DNA of 64,000 nucleotides, from NCBI GenBank assembly GCA_030068075.1, contig JAINVK010000882.1:558001-622000 (forward strand). The letters are read 5' to 3'. Source of the DNA: Paguma larvata (lineage: Eukaryota > Chordata > Mammalia > Carnivora > Viverridae). Below, in pieces: positions 45,201 to 51,200 of the stretch; the first letter of the stretch is position 1; every line of letters begins with the position of its first letter. The notes beneath the pieces are model-generated. The model searched no databases. It was not told the DNA's origin and saw nothing but the letters and a program-made list of their open reading frames with translations. A program made the translations under genes and the position numbers.

Positions 45201-48200
45201 ACGGCCAAGAGGCCCAACTCCGGGGCACCTCCGCCCCCCCCCCCCACTGCTGCCCGCCCCCGCCCCCCGGACATTCGCAGGCCTGCGCCGGGGTCCTGCT
45301 GGGCCGCACCCGCTGGAGAACTCTAGGGGCCCCCAAACCCAGCTGCCTCACGTACAGAGGGGGAAAGCGAGGCCGAGGGGAGGAGACACGTGTGTGAGGG
45401 GGCATGGGGTGGGGCCCACGTCCGACCAGAGACGGTCAAGCCCCGGCCGAACCGGGAAGCTTCAGGACCATCAAACACATCCTGACACACGGTCACGATG
45501 CCCCAAAGCCAGCTGCTGGTAGAAGCCTCTGGAAGTTCTGGACGAGCCTGCACACGAAGGTGAGAGCTGATGTAAGCCCGGCTTCAGATCCGCCCCCCCC
45601 CCCGCCCCGCCTCTTCCCGCAGCCTCAGTGTTTCCCACCTGTAAACTGGCGATAAAAAAAAAAAAAGCAAAGCAGAGCTGGCCACCACCTGGAGGGGGTG
45701 TGAGCCAGTGGAGTGAACCGTCTGCCAGGGGTTTTATGAGGCGGATAAAAGCAGCTGTCTGTGCGTGGAGTTATTAGTGTTACGTTATTGAGGAAAGCAA
45801 TCTAGCTGCTCAATCAGCTCGACAAAGCCACATCCTTTCACTATTTATAGACAAGACATGAAACAGGAAAGGTGCCCTCCCCACCCAGGAGGGTGCACCC
45901 CTCAGCCCGGCACTGCCCGGGGGGCCCCGTCTGCCAGCCGAGGCCAGCACCGCCCACCGAAGGCACAGGGAGTGAGGAGGGGGGCCGGTGCCGGCGTCCG
46001 GCCCGAGGGGCCCTCCCGCAGCACCCCGGCACTTAGGGGGTGGGGCAGTGGTGTCCCGCGGGCCCCTCCCCGCCGCCAGCCTCCGGGGGTCCCAGCACCC
46101 GGATCGTGCCCCCCGCCGTCCTGTTGAAGGACTTCTCTTCTGCTAGCCAAGGGTCCGCCCTGCCCTCCCTCTTCCCGCTAAGGGCATAGTTTCCTTTCTC
46201 TTTAAAAATATATATATATTTCTTTTCAGTGGAAAAAGCGTTCGCTGCTGTTCAGAGGCAGGGCCCGGTCCGAGGAGGCACCTTCCTTTAAAGTAGGTCT
46301 GTCCCTTGACGCATCTCGGGGCAGGCCAGCAGGGGAGACGTGCTGGTTCACGGTGGGCGTCTGACACGTGTTTTTCTACCCGGTCCCGAAGCCGCAGCCA
46401 CATGAACAGAGGAAGCCCTGTAGCCGACCTGAGAATTCACCTGTTCCTCCCCCGGCCTCGCCCCAGACTCCCAGGTGACTCAGTGGAAACATCCAAACTA
46501 GGTGGCAGGAGGCGCGAAACGTCAGGTCCCTCCGAAGCAGAGAGTCAAGTCACTTCCCGCCCGAGCCCCTGAGCCTCCTCCTCGAAAGGGAAGTTGCCGT
46601 CCAGCCCCGCTTCCTCCGACCTCGGCCAGGGAGGGCTCGGGAGCGCACGCAGGCCAGCGCGGCGGTTAGAACACACGCTTTGCAGAGAAAGGGGGAGGCC
46701 GGGCCAGGCGTCACCCCGAACTCTTCGATCCTGACAGGCACCGAGGTCTTTGTGCCCCCTTCCCGCCCCCCTCCGCCCCGCCCCGGGCCTGACCCACACG
46801 GTGTGACAGGCTTGCGGGGAGCCACATAGACCAGGGCACGCTGAGCTCACCTCCGCCTGCCAGGTCATATGCACTGTTGTCGCCTCGCCTGTCCCCACAC
46901 CAGAAAGCCACCTCCGCGAAGGCAGACGCTGTGCCAGACCTGAGCCTGCCAGGCACACAGCAGGTGCTCCAAGGCGTCTTTGGAAAAAAGCAGACAGGAC
47001 GGCTGATCGGAGTCCCCGCAGGCATGACAGAATCCTCAGGTCCCGTGAGGCCCTCCCCAGGCGGTGCCCCCCGCCTGGGCCCACCAGGCACCACCTTCTG
47101 GGTTCTCCGAATTAACTCATTAGCCAACTAAACATTCGAGAACGAGGATCCTGAAACCAACCGTGTCAGCTCGAAAGGAGAAGGCAGGGAGGAAGCGGAC
47201 ACTCGCCCGGTGTCTGAAGCACGCCGCTCTTTCGAAACCTCGCACCACGAAGAGATCAATGGTGTGTCAGCCCCACGTTACCGACGGGGAATCTGAGTTC
47301 TGGTGGCCCGGCGACCCGGGGTCACAGAGCTAGCGGGTGGCAGAGCCAGGCCTCAAACACCAGACGGCCCGAAGCTACGGCCCACCACCAGCCAGCCGGC
47401 TGGACTTGCCCTCCGAGCGCGACGCGCACTCCGCTTCTGCGATCACCCAGCAGGCGCCCAGGGGAACGGACTTTCTCGCAGGCCGGGAGCCCACCCTAGC
47501 AGTCCTGGGGCCCCCGCTCCCAGCCCAGGACCAGGCAGCCCCCAGATGCCTTTCGGTGACCCCCTGGGCCTGCCTGCAGGGCCGGCGCTCCCCCCCGCAG
47601 GGACGGGCAGCGGTCTCCCCTCTGCAGCCACGGGCCCGCCACACCTCAGCTACTCGGTGACGCCCTGGGAGAGCCCTCACACAACAGAAACCTCTTTTTC
47701 CGACGCTGAGCCCTGCAGCCACCTGACTAGCGGCTTCTGGGGAAGGTTCCTTCTCTTTTGGGGTGGAAACAGATGATTCACCAGGTACGAATGTGCCCAG
47801 CACTGTGACACCACCGTTTCCCACACCCTATCCATAGAGGAGCCTGCAAACCAACCCAGAAAGTCAAAGAATCTTCTGAGAGTCCGGGATGAAGGCTACA
47901 GAGTCGGCGTTTACACCCACGTTGGCACCAGAAGCCTGTACCCCAACCCCTTTGAGGAAAAGGTGCTTCCTCGCTCAGCCGCGAGCGCCAGGCCACCCAT
48001 ACTGGCAGCCTTCTGGGGCCTCGGGGGAACAGAAGGGCCGGGGCAGAGGGAGCCAGGGCCCCTCACGAGAGTGGCCACAGCGTCCCCAAACTGCACCATG
48101 AGTCCAGACCTGTGCCTCTCCGCACCTGGACCTGGCTGTCGCCCTGTCCCTGCTTGGGTCCCCAGGCTCCGGCACACTGCCACCCAGAGGTGGGGCCTCT

Positions 48201-51200
48201 GAGGACGGCGCTTCCGTTCCGTCTTCCAAGTGGATCTGTGGGGTGTGCACAATGGGGTCTCTGTGGGCCAAGCTCGGCGGAGTGCCAGGCTGGACCGAGG
48301 CAGGCTTCCCGCCAAGGAGGAGGGGGCCCCAGGCCCCGGGGAGGAGACAAGGCCGGCGCCCAAGCCCTGATCGGTGGCCTGGCTCGGCGTGAGGGGTGGG
48401 AGAGCACGCCACACTGTCGCTCTGTCCCCTAGAAGTGTCTCACCCCAGGAGCCCCCTTGTGACCCGGGCTCCAGCCCAGAGAGACTCCGGGGTCCCCTGG
48501 GCCAGTCTGTCCCTGCTCCCTGGTGGCACAGAGAGACTGCCCCTACCTTCCCCAGCACGGCACCGCTCCGGCCTTCCCGAAGTCCTCCACACAGGCCCCA
48601 TGGGCGCGCACAGGGCCAGGGCAGGCGTGGGGCAGGCGGGAAGGGAGTCGTGCATTCTGGGAAGCCACACATAATTAATCACACGGCATTAATCCGCCCC
48701 CGACAATAGCCGCTGCGCTTCCCCTGAATCCCAGCTGTCGGTCTCTGAATGAAAGGAAACAAGATTTAGGGCATCAAGCGTCGCTGAGGCTTCTGCGGGA
48801 GAAGAAAAAGGCCCCAAAAAAGCAGAAAAAAAAAAAAAAAAAGTAGTGTGCATTCATTAGCGTCTGACAAAGGCACAATCCTCTTTGTCTATTAAACTGC
48901 TCACAGACCTGCTTAATTGGCTTCGGTTTGGGGGGGTGGGGGCAGCGAAGGAGGGGCGGCTTGCCCACGGGCCAAGGGTTGTCAAGGGAAGGGCCCCTCA
49001 GCAGTGGGAATGCAGCACGCGGGGAGGAGCAGGGACCGGACGGCTGGGGAGTCGCTTCTTCCTCTGCAGCCCCCACCGGGGGGGAGGTGCCCTGTCTCCA
49101 GCCACCAAGCACCTCCTCGCATTCCCACCCGGGACAAAGTCAAGCCGAAGGGCATCAGCCACGAAAGAAAAACTTCCCGAGGCCAGTGCGCACCGGGAGG
49201 GAGCGGACTCTAAAACCCGAGTCGGGGCGGGTGGCGGACCCGCGCCACATACGGCACACGACGACGCACGCTGGTTTCCCAGCCAAGGACCCAGCCCCGG
49301 AGCCGCCGGGACCCAGTGACGGAGCCGCCGATGCCGTGACGGAAACCGAGCTCGGCAGCTACTCCCACCCCCCAACCCGGGAGAGGAGCCCCCAACCTCA
49401 CCTGAGGTCAGAGAGGGTGAGCTGGGGAAGGCCGAGGGCCCAGGGGGGGCGAGCTTGGCTTTGAAATAGCCACTTCTGGCCGAGGCACTGCACTCGCCTG
49501 CCTGGAGGAGGCGCTCCCCCGTCGGCAGGGTGGAGGGGGCTGGGCCGCTCTAGAGGTCCACAGCCTCCCTGAAGGGTCATCGTCTCTTAGGGACTTTAGG
49601 AAGAAACAGGGTACTGGGAATTCCCACCTAGCCCCCCAGGAGCCCAAGGAGGCCCACAAAGGCGTGCTCGAACCTCCAGCGGCCAGACCAGCTCCGCACG
49701 CAGCATAATTGCTGGTGATTAAGTAATTGCCAGACTTTGTCCAATAAAAGTAGCACGTGACCGCGCCCAGCCTTCTGGGCCATCTCCAGAAGACAATGGC
49801 CCAGTGTTCTGTCCCTGCGGGCCCCTGCTGCAGAAGGCAGGGGCTCTGCTCCCGACAAAAGCACCGGGTCCCCGCAGGGGCGCAGGGGCGCGTACTCACA
49901 CACAGGCCTCCGTGCCGTTGGGGGACACTTCACACTTCCCGCCATTCATGCAGCTCTCGCTGGGCTGGGAACATCGCAGGCCTGGGGGGGGGGAGGCAAG
50001 ACAAGAGGTCAGCCTGGGTGGCACTGGGGCCCTGAGACGGCGAAGGGCCCACCCCAGGGCGCACAGCCACCCCTCACCTAGAAGGCTATGCCTCATCACG
50101 GGGCTGCTGGGGGCAGGGGACCTCGAGAACCCTCCAAAACTGAACCCCAAGGGGCTTCAACGTTCCGCCCTGAGTTCTGTAGTCAGAAACTGGGGGGGAA
50201 GGACAACAGGTTGGCTGGCTGGCAGGTGGACAGGTCACGTTCGAAGTGGGCAAGGGTGGCCTGAAATGCCATGTGGACCACAGTGGAGCGAGACTGAGGT
50301 GACCCGGGCCAGCTCTCCCGACTCTGCACCCCCACCTCTCTTCAACGGGGAGCCCGACGGGGCCGGGGCCCCTATCCAGCCACCAAGATTGTCTGGCTGT
50401 TCAAACAGGTTCTGTGAGGGGGCGGTGCTGGGGGGGCACACTCCCCACCGCCCCCCCCAGCTCGTGGGAAAAAGCGACAGCTGCAAAGCCCAATGCCCCG
50501 CCCGCCAACAAAGCCCAGCTATGGAATCAGAGCAGCCCATTGTCACCAGGGCCGCCTCCTGGGGCACAAGGGCTGCACCTCGGGGACCCGGCCCCGCCTC
50601 CGGGACACCCAATACCTGCTCCCTCAGCGGGCATCCTCAGCTACACCCAGGGGAGGGGGAGGAAGGAGCCCCTTTGGAAGGAATTCGACCCCATTCCCAA
50701 GAAGGGATTAATCAAGTCACTCCCGCCTGGTTTTACAAGGGCAGTGTAAAGGAAGCCCCTCATGGGGGCGGAGAGGGGGTGTGACTGGGAACCCCCACCT
50801 TCTGGAAGTAGGGATCTAATTCTCCCCTCCAACTTGCAGGGGAAGATGGAAATGAATCACCACTAGACTCCTCCGTGCGAAGTGGAGAGAGAGGCAAGCG
50901 CTCCTTCTCCAGGGCCCTCTCCACCCTTGGAATCTGCAAGATTCCAAACTTGAACTCGAAAAGTCAAAGTCCCACCAGTCAGTCACGGCTGGGTGTTCCG
51001 CACACCCCCCGCCCCCGCCAAACTGTCTGTGAGCCGGGATGGGGGCAGCGATCAGGCGTGGGAAGGAGACGCCTCTGTCCGCGCCTCCCGCCTGGCCCTT
51101 CGCGAACTCTCCTAAATGCGGAGAAGGCCGATCCGCCTGGCACCCCACTGCCCACCACGCCCCGCAGCCCGTCCGCGCCGCATAGCTCCCTAAAGGCAAC

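Larger units (their letters stand above)
33759..49899. other. NOTCH1 intron 2
   Basis: 16.1 kb, the largest intron, comparable to about 20 kb in human. It holds two LINE 3' ends, one CAN SINE, MIR fragments, simple repeats and several AT-rich, motif-dense blocks (about 36.19-36.31, 45.64-45.86, 48.66-48.93 and 49.68-49.77 kb) described separately. Long open frames here (for example 42147-43532 minus) follow from GC richness and lack family resemblance. Confidence 0.9.
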
